NCBI GenBank assembly: GCA_903826575.1
Contig: CAIKEU010000001.1
Location: 1-64,000 of the forward strand
DNA: 64,000 nt
Source of the DNA: an uncultured bacterium
Lineage (GTDB): Bacteria; Actinomycetota; Actinomycetes; S36-B12; CAIYMF01
Direction of reading: 5' to 3'
In this document: piece by piece, positions 28,007 through 36,485 of the stretch
Position numbering within the stretch: the first letter of the stretch is position 1
Layout: each line of letters opens with the position of its first letter
Translations under genes and position numbers: made by a program
Notes under the pieces: generated by a model
The model's input: the letters and a program-made list of their open reading frames with translations, nothing else
Told to the model about the DNA's origin: nothing
Databases searched by the model: none

Positions 28007-28785
28007 CGTACGACAGCTTCGCCGATCTCGGACGAATCTTGGTGATCATCCCAACGTACAACGAGCGCGAGAACATAGAGCGCATCGTGAGTAGGGCTCG
28101 CGTTTGTGTTCCAGAGGCGCACATCCTGATCGCCGACGACAACAGTCCCGATGGTACCGGCGACATTGCCGACGAACTTGCCGCCGTCGATGATCACATT
28201 CAGGTTCTGCATCGTGCGGGCAAGGAAGGCCTGGGGGCTGCCTATCTGTCGGGCTTCGCGTGGGCAATCGATCAGGGTTATGACGTCATCGTCGAGATGG
28301 ACGCAGACGGCAGTCATCAGCCAGAGCAGTTGCCCAAACTCCTTGCGGCACTCAGAAATGCGGATGTCGTACTTGGCTCGCGCTGGGTGCAAGGCGGGTC
28401 GGTTGTCAACTGGCCAAAACATCGAGAGTTCCTGAGCCGTGGTGGCAATCTCTACACGCGCGCGATGCTCGGAATTCCGCTGCACGATGCCACCGGCGGT
28501 TATCGCGCCTTTCGCGCCGATGCGTTGCGCACCCTTGACCTTAGCGACGTTGAAAGTAAGGGCTACTGCTTCCAGGTCGACATGGCTTGGCGCGCTGTAC
28601 GAGCTGGACTTGGGGTCGTGGAAGTGCCGATCGAGTTCATTGAACGTGAACTCGGCGATTCGAAGATGAATCAAAAGATTGTGACCGAGGCCCTGTGGCG
28701 GGTGACGCAATGGGGAGCGGCAGACAAATTTGCCAAGAGCCGTCGCCTTCTTGCGTCAACGGTGAGTTCGTCGAAGTCGAATTGA
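28003..28785 (+). CDS. ppm1: Polyprenol-monophosphomannose synthase
   Basis: GT2-family glycosyltransferase that makes polyprenyl-phosphate-mannose, the donor for lipomannan and protein O-mannosylation. It has VIIPTYNERENIERIV at the N-terminus, the DDNSPDGTGD motif, the metal-binding VEMDADGSHQPEQLP and GSRWVQGG. 260 residues with no membrane anchor, like the catalytic part of Ppm1. GTG start overlaps the lnt stop, indicating coupled expression with lnt. Confidence 0.93.
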   Translation: MTYDSFADLGRILVIIPTYNERENIERIVSRARVCVPEAHILIADDNSPDGTGDIADELAAVDDHIQVLHRAGKEGLGAAYLSGFAWAIDQGYDVIVEMDADGSHQPEQLPKLLAALRNADVVLGSRWVQGGSVVNWPKHREFLSRGGNLYTRAMLGIPLHDATGGYRAFRADALRTLDLSDVESKGYCFQVDMAWRAVRAGLGVVEVPIEFIERELGDSKMNQKIVTEALWRVTQWGAADKFAKSRRLLASTVSSSKSN

Positions 28786-28807
28786 TGTTGGGTAAGAAGT
28801 CGCGCGC

Positions 28808-29347
28808 ATGAATCCGGTATTCATTCTCGGGGTTATCTGCTACATCGCGGTGGAATGGTTAGCCGCAGCAGTCCTTGCTCGATGGATCGGCTGGGGTGGT
28901 GTCGCTCTGGTCATGATGATTCTGTTCATCGTGGGCGTGGCGGTATGTCGCCGGGCCGGGTTCTCCGCGTTGCGGGCGACAACACCTGCCAGCGTTGATG
29001 GTCTCATCGTCATATCGCCGGACCGGCGAACCTCTTCGTCGGCGATGAAAGTAATGGGGGATGCGGGTCTGCGATTCGTCGCCGGCGTGGCCATTGCAAC
29101 CCCGGGGCTCGTGACGAGTGCGTTAGGCGGGTTCATGCTGATTCCTGGAATCCGGCGGGGTATTGGCGCGTTGGGAACGAAGCGACTGCGAGCTCAGGCG
29201 CAGGCCGCCGGGTTGATTCTCGATGAGAACTTCCGACCGACCACCTTTAACGATGGCGCGGTACCCGGACATGTCCACCGCGTTGACGAGCCTGAACCCC
29301 GTCCCGATTCCGGCACAGCAATAGAGGGATTTATCGTCGACGAATAG
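28808..29347 (+). CDS. fxsA: FxsA-family membrane protein
   Basis: 179-residue membrane protein with hydrophobic segments near residues 4-40 and 85-115 and the family core around GDAGLRFVAGVAIATPGLVTSALGGFMLIPGIR. Related to Escherichia coli FxsA, whose overproduction relieves phage exclusion; its normal role is unknown. It follows ppm1 by 22 bp and probably belongs to the lnt-ppm1 operon, which ends at the hairpin downstream. Confidence 0.87.
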   Translation: MNPVFILGVICYIAVEWLAAAVLARWIGWGGVALVMMILFIVGVAVCRRAGFSALRATTPASVDGLIVISPDRRTSSSAMKVMGDAGLRFVAGVAIATPGLVTSALGGFMLIPGIRRGIGALGTKRLRAQAQAAGLILDENFRPTTFNDGAVPGHVHRVDEPEPRPDSGTAIEGFIVDE

Positions 29348-29371
29348 CCGGACTGCGCCGTAAAAAACAAA

Positions 29372-29408
29372 CGAACGCGGTCGAGGGGAAGGCCTCAGAC
29401 CGCGTTCG
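29372..29408 (-). terminator. Intrinsic terminator between fxsA and rbpA
   Basis: A perfect 11-bp stem, CGAACGCGGTC with GACCGCGTTCG, encloses a loop that itself has GAGG/CCTC pairing. On the minus strand it is followed by a T-rich run (29361-29370), so it terminates rbpA; on the plus strand it may also stop the lnt-ppm1-fxsA transcript. Confidence 0.85.
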
Positions 29409-29424
29409 CAAGTTATATAAAGTT

Positions 29425-29778
29425 CTAGGCGCTCTTCGTCGTGCGCAGATCTTCGAGAAGCTCGAGCCGCTCCTTGAGCAGAACTTCGAGATCTTCAATG
29501 GTTCGACGCTCAAGCAGCATGTCCCAATGGGTACGTGCCGGCTTCACGAACTTTGCTTCGGGCTTAACCCCGTCGGTGACCAGAGCCTCAGCACCGCATC
29601 GGCATTCCCATACAACAGGGATATCTGCTTCATCAGCGAAGGGCACGGTAACTGTGTGGCCCTCTGGGCAATGGAAAGTAACTACATGGCGAGGAGCTAG
29701 TTCAACATGGTCGACGTTCTCGTACGACGTCGCGCCAAGACGCGTACCGCGCAGTGAGGTTTCGTTCATCATTGTCAT
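29425..29778 (-). CDS. rbpA: RNA polymerase-binding protein RbpA
   Basis: Actinobacterial transcription factor that binds the primary sigma subunit and stabilises the open complex. The N-terminal part carries RGTRLGATSYENVDHVELAPRH, the central zinc-like core has C-x-E-G-H and CRCGA, and the C-terminal sigma-interaction helix is DMLLERRTIEDLEVLLKERLELL. The second ATG (29778) is chosen because GGAGGG lies 5 nt before it. A GGAAC-N18-GTT promoter lies upstream, so induction by thiol/oxidative stress is likely. Confidence 0.93.
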   Translation of the reverse strand: MTMMNETSLRGTRLGATSYENVDHVELAPRHVVTFHCPEGHTVTVPFADEADIPVVWECRCGAEALVTDGVKPEAKFVKPARTHWDMLLERRTIEDLEVLLKERLELLEDLRTTKSA

Positions 29779-29817
29779 CACCCTCCGTACTGGCTGGCAT
29801 TTTTGCCGGCCTTATTG

Positions 29818-29834
29818 GTCTCAACGTTTGAGAC
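29818..29834. repeat. 17-bp inverted repeat overlapping the rbpA -10
   Basis: GTCTCAACGTTTGAGAC has 7-bp arms and a 3-bp centre and covers the GTT -10 of the rbpA promoter. It could be an operator or a coincidence of the promoter sequence. Confidence 0.45.
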
Positions 29835-29848
29835 GTAGGGAGTGTTCC
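29823..29848 (-). promoter_or_regulatory. Candidate SigR/SigH-type promoter for rbpA
   Basis: On the minus strand GGAAC (29844-29848) and GTT (29823-29825) are separated by exactly 18 bp, matching the GGAAT-N18-GTT class used by actinobacterial thiol-stress sigma factors. The leader to the rbpA start would be about 35-40 nt. rbpA is a known SigR target in Streptomyces. Confidence 0.7.
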
Positions 29849-29950
29849 CCAGGATCGGAAAAATCAAACCCTTTATCTCATTGTGACCACGCGGTGTCGT
29901 CCACTGAATGGTCATGCTCTGAACTCTGCCCGTACGAGGTCTGAGGCCCA

Positions 29951-29956
29951 TATGGT
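29951..29956 (+). promoter_or_regulatory. -10 element for the ACT-gene leader ORF
   Basis: TATGGT, 6-nt spacer, GTG 29963. It is the same hexamer and spacing as in front of pafA and pepQ, but the first ORF after it is only 13 codons long. Confidence 0.55.
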
Positions 29957-29962
29957 GCGCCT

Positions 29963-30004
29963 GTGTGTCACCTGAGAATCTCAATGGGCCACTTTTCGTG
30001 CTGA
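29963..30004 (+). CDS. Leaderless 13-codon leader ORF upstream of the ACT-domain gene
   Basis: GTG-started ORF encoding MCHLRISMGHFSC and ending in TGA at 30004. It begins 6 nt after a TATGGT -10 and ends 16 nt before the ATG of the ACT-domain gene, whose own Shine-Dalgarno (GGGAGAGA) lies in between. Two of 13 codons are Cys and two are His. Leaderless short ORFs of this sort act as attenuators in mycobacteria. Translation here is inferred, not shown. Confidence 0.45.
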   Translation: MCHLRISMGHFSC

Positions 30005-30020
30005 CGGGAGAGAATGAGAT

Positions 30021-30404
30021 ATGGAACTTCGTGTACTTACCGATCGGCTTAGTGTTTGTCGACTTTCGCCGGACAGTCCATGGCCAACGCCTTCGGCTGG
30101 TCCGTCGTTCTTCTCCGCGACGCGAACGGCCGATGAGATCTCTGTGGTGTGTGTCGAAGATTGCGCACCGGCAGGCGACGATGTGAAGGTTGAACCGGAC
30201 TGGCGCGCCTTGGAGGTGGTCGGTCCGCTGGACTTTTCGATGGTCGGCGTTATGTCATCTTTGACTGCGCCATTGGCCGACGTAGATGTCAGCGTTTTCG
30301 TGGTGTCGACGTACGACACCGATTACATCCTCGTACATGCAGCGGCACTTGAACGTGCCATAGAGGTGTTGCGAGCCGCAGGGCATGCGGTCCACGCGGC
30401 TTAA
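30021..30404 (+). CDS. ACT-domain (amino acid-binding) protein
   Basis: 127-residue protein whose C-terminal half contains the ACT-type segment FSMVGVMSSLTAPLADVDVSVFVVSTYDTDYILV, a small-molecule sensing fold that often binds amino acids. There is no attached enzyme or DNA-binding domain, so it may be a stand-alone sensor. Start ATG has GGGAGAGA 7-14 nt upstream. Preceded by a leaderless leader ORF. Ligand unknown. Confidence 0.75.
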   Translation: MELRVLTDRLSVCRLSPDSPWPTPSAGPSFFSATRTADEISVVCVEDCAPAGDDVKVEPDWRALEVVGPLDFSMVGVMSSLTAPLADVDVSVFVVSTYDTDYILVHAAALERAIEVLRAAGHAVHAA

Positions 30405-30467
30405 GCGAGTATCGGGCGTTGGCCCGGACGTGAGCTCGTTGAGGTGGTATCTGATATCCGATAAGTG

Positions 30468-30481
30468 ACATTATGTAATGT
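30468..30481. promoter_or_regulatory. Palindrome over the -10 of the queuosine-precursor transporter gene
   Basis: ACATTA-TG-TAATGT is a perfect 14-bp inverted repeat. Its right arm TAATGT is also a good -10 hexamer reading toward the transporter gene 62 bp downstream, so a bound repressor would block initiation. No preQ1 riboswitch-like sequence was recognised in the leader. Confidence 0.5.
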
Positions 30482-30542
30482 TACGGACTCACGCCGGCCC
30501 ACGAACCTGATCTTGTACCCCTACTGATTCAATTAGGTCATA

Positions 30543-31250
30543 ATGACAAGCCAACTACCCGCAGCGTCTGAAAAGCCGAAGTTCGCCGTCGTCCCGTCGA
30601 GTCTGTATCCGGTTTTGGCGACGGTGTTCGTCAGTTTGTTGCTGCTGTCGAATATTTCGGCGACGAAACTAATTGCCTTCGGACCTTTTATCACTGACGG
30701 CGGCGCATTCTTGTTCCCGCTGACGTACGTCTTGGGAGACATTCTCGCCGAGGTGTACGGACTCAAGGCCACCAGGCGAATTATTTGGCTCGGCTTCGCA
30801 CTGGCTGTCTTGGCCGGGTTCACCTTATATATGGTGCAGTTGGCACCGCCGGCACCCGGCTGGGAGAACCAATCGGCCTTCGAAGCCGTGCTCGGATTCG
30901 TCCCGCGCATCCTGCTGGCAAGTGTGTGCGGATACCTCGCGGGTGAGTTCTTGAACTCCTATGTCTTGGTGAAGATCAAGGAAAGAACCTTAGAAAAGCG
31001 TCTCTGGCTACGTTTGGTGGGTTCCACAGTTGTCGGCGAGTTTGCCGACACACTGGTCTTTTGCACTGTTGCCTTTTATGGTGTTATCACCGGTGCTGAG
31101 TTCCTCAACTACGTATTCGTCGGGTACATCTACAAAACGATGCTGGAAGTTTTCCTGCTGCCTGTGACGTACCCGGTGATTGGCTGGGTAAAGAGTCGCG
31201 AACCGAGTTACGGCGATAACGTCGAATTCGCGGACGTTCACGCGGCCTGA
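30543..31250 (+). CDS. Queuosine-precursor-type transporter (YhhQ/VUT family)
   Basis: Six-helix membrane protein of 235 residues. SNISATKLIAFGPF, PLTYVLGDILAEVYG and the VGYIYKTMLEVFLLPVTYPVIGWVK end are typical of the YhhQ family, members of which import preQ0/preQ1. The gene converges on tgt, which uses preQ1, with 23 bp between stops. No queC, queD, queE or queF is in the window, so salvage rather than synthesis is plausible. Confidence 0.85.
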   Translation: MTSQLPAASEKPKFAVVPSSLYPVLATVFVSLLLLSNISATKLIAFGPFITDGGAFLFPLTYVLGDILAEVYGLKATRRIIWLGFALAVLAGFTLYMVQLAPPAPGWENQSAFEAVLGFVPRILLASVCGYLAGEFLNSYVLVKIKERTLEKRLWLRLVGSTVVGEFADTLVFCTVAFYGVITGAEFLNYVFVGYIYKTMLEVFLLPVTYPVIGWVKSREPSYGDNVEFADVHAA

Positions 31251-31273
31251 GTCGACGGTAGAACCCGGGCCGG

Positions 31274-32524
<1,251 letters not shown>

Positions 32525-33370
32525 CTATGTGTTCCTATGCTGAATATTGGTGACGGCCGTGGGTGCTGGCTCGATCAGGATGGAACAGTGCTCATGCCAC
32601 GCAGCAAGTTCCGCCTCGAAGCCTATGTGTACTTTCGCGGTCACCGGCGCGGGGGTTTCGCCGTCTCGAGCGCGCACACTTTCGTGAACGATCACCCCGT
32701 TGGGCGAGATGACACGGCTTGCCCCCAGCTGCGTTGTGCCACCATTCGTGCCACATTGATTCACCGAGATCCACCACAGCCCGTTGGCAAGGGCGTTCGC
32801 TGGATACAGCGTGTCCCACCAACTCTGCGCGGCTAGTTCGTACGCGGACGGATGAGCCACGATATTCGCACCAGCTTGAGCCAAGGCGCGAGCTGTTTCG
32901 GGAAAGTCTGCATCAAAGCAGGTAGCGATTCCGATGTTGCCAATTTCGGCCGTCTCCACCACGCAGTACCCGGAACCGGCCGTATAAATTTCGTGCTCAC
33001 CGAGTGGTGTGTAGAGATTTACCTTGCGATGGGTGGCCACGAGTGTGCCGGTGCGGTCGAAAAGCAACGCCGTGTTGTAGATAGAAGTACCCGATAGTTC
33101 GGTGACTGAGCCAGCCAGAACCCAGGACTCAGATGCGCGTGCAGCACGACTCAGTTGTTCGGTACGTGGTCCGTCAAGTGGCTGGGCGGTAGATCGTGCG
33201 TCTGCGCCCGCCGTCGTACCGGAGCACGCGTTCGGCCACAATTCCGGCAGAACGATCAGATCACTCCCCCGTAGCGCCGTAATCTGATTACAGGCGTACT
33301 CGGTGTTCTGATCGCCCTGCCCAGGAATTGGTAACCATTGAACAAGTCCAATGGTTAAGTGAGATTTCAC
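32525..33370 (-). CDS. Nitrilase-superfamily C-N hydrolase
   Basis: Hydrolase with the complete catalytic triad E43 (VLPELWP), K116 (THRKVNLYTPLGE) and C151 (IATCFDADFPE), 281 residues. Substrate cannot be assigned: amidases of omega-amide, carbamoylputrescine or glutathione type are all possible, and a nitrile such as that of preQ0 is only a speculation prompted by tgt next door. The GTG start at 33370 overlaps the permease stop by one base (TAGTG), which decides this start against an upstream extension. Confidence 0.87.
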   Translation of the reverse strand: MKSHLTIGLVQWLPIPGQGDQNTEYACNQITALRGSDLIVLPELWPNACSGTTAGADARSTAQPLDGPRTEQLSRAARASESWVLAGSVTELSGTSIYNTALLFDRTGTLVATHRKVNLYTPLGEHEIYTAGSGYCVVETAEIGNIGIATCFDADFPETARALAQAGANIVAHPSAYELAAQSWWDTLYPANALANGLWWISVNQCGTNGGTTQLGASRVISPNGVIVHESVRARDGETPAPVTAKVHIGFEAELAAWHEHCSILIEPAPTAVTNIQHRNT

Positions 33371-34770
33371 TACGACAGTTCGTGCAGAACTTCTACAGGA
33401 ACGACATCCTGCTTGGTGGCCTTGGCCAAGAAGTAGTAAACCGTTCCAGTCACGATCAATCCGACGATCCACGCGATGTCCGCTCCCCCAAGGGAATCTA
33501 CGAACATGCCCTTCCAGGCCGAAGATGGATTTGCGAACGGAGCCTCGGCGAGAATACCGATGAAGTAGGACGCAATGGCCACCCAGTTGAAGCGGCCGTA
33601 GATCCCACCCGTCTCGTGGAAGAAGGATTCAACGTGGTACTTACCCTTACGAATCATGTAGAAATCGACCAGATTGATGGCGGTCCACGGAATCAACATG
33701 TACGAGAGGATCAACACGAAGGCGCTGTACGACGCCAAGAAGTCGGTCAAGGTCAGCGCGATGTAGAGCGAGAGCACGATGAACACCGCGCCGATGATCC
33801 AGCGACCTGAGGCCTTAGGCAACCACTTGGTAGCGAACGTCTGAATCACGGTGATTGTGCACAGGGTGCCGCCGTACAAGTTGATGGCGTTCGACTGAGA
33901 TGCGGTCAGGAAGAACAGGATCATGAAAACGACACCGAGCTTGCCGACGCTGCTGTTAATACCGTTGATCGCGTCTGCAGCCTCGGGGATTGCCAGCGCT
34001 GCCATGACACCCCAGATCATCGGAAGGATGGAGCCGAGCGTGCAGCCCCAGTACGACGCCAGGAACGCCGAGCGCGCGCCAGCGTCATTCTTGGGCATGT
34101 AGCGCGAGTAGTCCGAAACGTACGGAGCGTAGGCCAACTGCCACGTGGCTGCAATGGACACCATGCCCAAGAATGCGCCGAGGCTGTCGCCAATGCTGCC
34201 GCCCTTGGTGAAGAAGTCCGCTGGCAGGCCATTGGTCACGATCAGGATCATGCCGACGAGCATTGCGATACCGAGAACGATGGTGGCGATCTTATTCAGC
34301 GTGTGAATCAAGTTGTAGCCAAAGACAACGACCACAAGTGCGATGACCGCCGCAGCGATTTCGCCAACCTTCGGATCGATACTGGAATTGGCCAGATTCA
34401 ACGTCTCGCCGGCCAGAGCAAGGTTTGACGCGAAGAATCCGATGTACATGAACACCGCGATGAGAACAACGATCACGCTGCCGATGGAACCAAACTGTCC
34501 ACGGCTCTGGATCATCTGTGGAACACCAAGCTTCGGGCCCTGGGCGCTGTGCAGAGCCATGAGCAGCCCGCCACCGAGATTGCCGATGAGAATCGCAATG
34601 ACTGAGGCGGTGAAACTTAGTCCGTAGACGGCGGGACCTAGTGCGCCCGTGACAATCGTCAGCGGCAGGATGTTGGAGCCGAACCAGATCGTAAACAGAT
34701 CTCGTGACTGCCCGTGACGCTCGTTCTCGGGAATGATGTCAATAGTTCGTTGCTCGATTGCACTGGCCAT
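33370..34770 (-). CDS. NCS1-family nucleobase/purine-cytosine permease
   Basis: Twelve-helix sodium- or proton-coupled importer of 466 residues. WQLAYAPYVSDYSRYMP is the signature of the purine-cytosine permease group, and FGSNILPLTIVTGALG matches helix 1. The likely substrates are cytosine, purines or related ring compounds. Translationally coupled to the nitrilase by a one-base stop/start overlap, so the hydrolase may act on the imported compound. A dyad at 34804-34836 lies in its own upstream region. Confidence 0.9.
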   Translation of the reverse strand: MASAIEQRTIDIIPENERHGQSRDLFTIWFGSNILPLTIVTGALGPAVYGLSFTASVIAILIGNLGGGLLMALHSAQGPKLGVPQMIQSRGQFGSIGSVIVVLIAVFMYIGFFASNLALAGETLNLANSSIDPKVGEIAAAVIALVVVVFGYNLIHTLNKIATIVLGIAMLVGMILIVTNGLPADFFTKGGSIGDSLGAFLGMVSIAATWQLAYAPYVSDYSRYMPKNDAGARSAFLASYWGCTLGSILPMIWGVMAALAIPEAADAINGINSSVGKLGVVFMILFFLTASQSNAINLYGGTLCTITVIQTFATKWLPKASGRWIIGAVFIVLSLYIALTLTDFLASYSAFVLILSYMLIPWTAINLVDFYMIRKGKYHVESFFHETGGIYGRFNWVAIASYFIGILAEAPFANPSSAWKGMFVDSLGGADIAWIVGLIVTGTVYYFLAKATKQDVVPVEVLHELS

Positions 34771-34803
34771 GTTCCATACCTATCTGTTAGCGAGCAGAGC
34801 ACC

Positions 34804-34836
34804 TTAACGCTCCGGATCGGATGAGTCTGACGTTAA
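34804..34836. promoter_or_regulatory. Nested dyad upstream of the NCS1 permease gene
   Basis: Outer arms TTAACG (34804-34809) and CGTTAA (34831-34836) enclose an inner dyad TCCG-GAT-CGGA (34811-34821). It lies 34-66 bp before the permease start in a 130-bp gap after the GMC gene, and may be an operator for separate control of the permease-nitrilase-tgt part. Confidence 0.4.
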
Positions 34837-34900
34837 CTGCCATGGAGGGCAAGGACTTTGGGGCAATGTCGTCCAAATTGTTGGCGGCTGCGCCGGAATC

Positions 34901-36439
34901 CTAGATCACTCCCGTGCGGATGATGTCGCTTGCGCGCTCCCCCATCATGTACAAAGTCACCATCGGGTTGATCGTCGTGAGGATTGGGAAAACGGAAGCG
35001 TCCACGATTCGTAATGATTCAAGGCCACGAACACGAAGTTGGGGATCTACCACGGCCTGTGGGTCGTCAATCGAACCCATCCGGCAGGTCCCGGACACGT
35101 GGTAGACGGTGTGATTGGTTCTGCGCACCAGCTCGGCGAGTTCCTCGCCTTCGACGTCGGGGCCCGGGAAAACCTCTCGAACGATCCACGACTTCATCGG
35201 TTCGGTCGCCGCGATTTGACGCGCTAGCTCGACACCCTTGAGCATCATGGTCTCGTCGTACCCGTCTGGGTCTGTGAAATAGCGGTAGTCGATCTTGGGC
35301 GGCACGGACGGATCTGCCGACTCGAGCCACACCCGACCACGACTCTTTGGACGAGGTACGTTCGGGGTAATGGACACCGTGTTCTCAGGAAGCTTGTACC
35401 CGAGCCGTTCGGCGTGCACCCCGAACGTCATGAGCGGCAGATGGAACATCAGATCAGGGAAGCCATTGTCGCCATCGAAACGGGCGAGGATGCCCGCGTC
35501 CCAGTCCGAAACGCGCGGCTCAGACATTGGCACGGTCGATTCCCAAATGACGAGGCCTTCAGGGTGATCCATCAGGTTCTCACCAACGCCAGGCAGATCA
35601 ATGACGCAAGGAATTCCGAGCGCCGTGACATCGCTCTGACGACCGACGCCGCTTCGAATCAGGAGCGCTGGAGTATCGATGGCGCCGCACGACAAAATGA
35701 CCTCGCGACGAGCACTGAGCAAGGTTGTCGTGCCGTCTGGATTCTTGACTGTAACTCCCGTCGCGCGTAAACCGTCAAACTCCACGGTCAGTGCGGTGGT
35801 CTCGAGCAGGACACTGAGGTTCGCGCGTTCATGCATGACCGGATGCACATACCAAACTGATGATGATCCGCGCACCCCGGTCTGTGGGTCATATCCAACA
35901 GGGAAGAAGCCCGCTCCGGTTCGGAGTTCTCCGTCGTTCCAGTCATCGACAGCGGGCACGCCAAGAGCCGTCTGCGCCGCTGTTGTTACATCAGTGAGAA
36001 ATGGATTTCGATGTTCAGGGATCACCGGTTGGATGGGGACTTGCAGTCGATCGAAGTAAGGCCGCAGCGTTTGGCCATCCCAGCCCTGCGCGCCAGCGGC
36101 CACCCAGCTGTCAAGATCCTCGGTAGGAGTCTTAAACGCGATCATGGTGTTGTGTGACGCGCAGCCGCCGAGAATGCGTGCGCGCGCTTGCCGAATATGA
36201 GAGTTGCCACGCTCCTGCTCGACGCTCAGATAGTCGAGGTCGTACTCCCCCTCGAGCATTTCGAACCAGCGGGACAGTTGGAGTGCCCGCGGTTCATTCT
36301 CATCTGATGGACCCGCTTCGATCAGCGCGACGGTCACATCTGAATCCTCGGAAAGTCTGGCAGCTAAGACTGATCCGGCGGCTCCACCCCCAACAACGAG
36401 GTAATCAAAGACGGTGTTGTCGCTCTGCGCAGTCGACAT
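34901..36439 (-). CDS. GMC-family oxidoreductase, choline oxidase-like
   Basis: FAD-dependent alcohol oxidase of 512 residues. The Rossmann motif VVGGGAAGSVLAARL is at 15-29. Features recall Arthrobacter choline oxidase: GGCASHN with H96 at the FAD-linking position, HPEG with E294 at the place of the Glu that binds the trimethylammonium group, H447 in YHVSGTCRMG and N491 in TINPMVTLYMMG as the catalytic pair. The Ser after HN is Thr98 here. Choline or a similar amino-alcohol is a reasonable substrate guess. Good Shine-Dalgarno AGGAG and a TATAAA upstream. Confidence 0.85.
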   Translation of the reverse strand: MSTAQSDNTVFDYLVVGGGAAGSVLAARLSEDSDVTVALIEAGPSDENEPRALQLSRWFEMLEGEYDLDYLSVEQERGNSHIRQARARILGGCASHNTMIAFKTPTEDLDSWVAAGAQGWDGQTLRPYFDRLQVPIQPVIPEHRNPFLTDVTTAAQTALGVPAVDDWNDGELRTGAGFFPVGYDPQTGVRGSSSVWYVHPVMHERANLSVLLETTALTVEFDGLRATGVTVKNPDGTTTLLSARREVILSCGAIDTPALLIRSGVGRQSDVTALGIPCVIDLPGVGENLMDHPEGLVIWESTVPMSEPRVSDWDAGILARFDGDNGFPDLMFHLPLMTFGVHAERLGYKLPENTVSITPNVPRPKSRGRVWLESADPSVPPKIDYRYFTDPDGYDETMMLKGVELARQIAATEPMKSWIVREVFPGPDVEGEELAELVRRTNHTVYHVSGTCRMGSIDDPQAVVDPQLRVRGLESLRIVDASVFPILTTINPMVTLYMMGERASDIIRTGVI

Positions 36440-36485
36440 CTGCAGCTCCTGTACGTGTTCGGTTTATATCGTGACGCGTTGGGCG

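Noticed and set aside
30413-30426. CGGGC-GTTG-GCCCG hairpin after the ACT-domain gene
   Set aside because: Only five base pairs and no U-tract; too weak to call a terminator.
29963-30542. Possible preQ1 riboswitch before the queuosine transporter gene
   Set aside because: The leader shows neither the short pseudoknot consensus nor an A-rich tail; only the palindrome at the -10 stands out.
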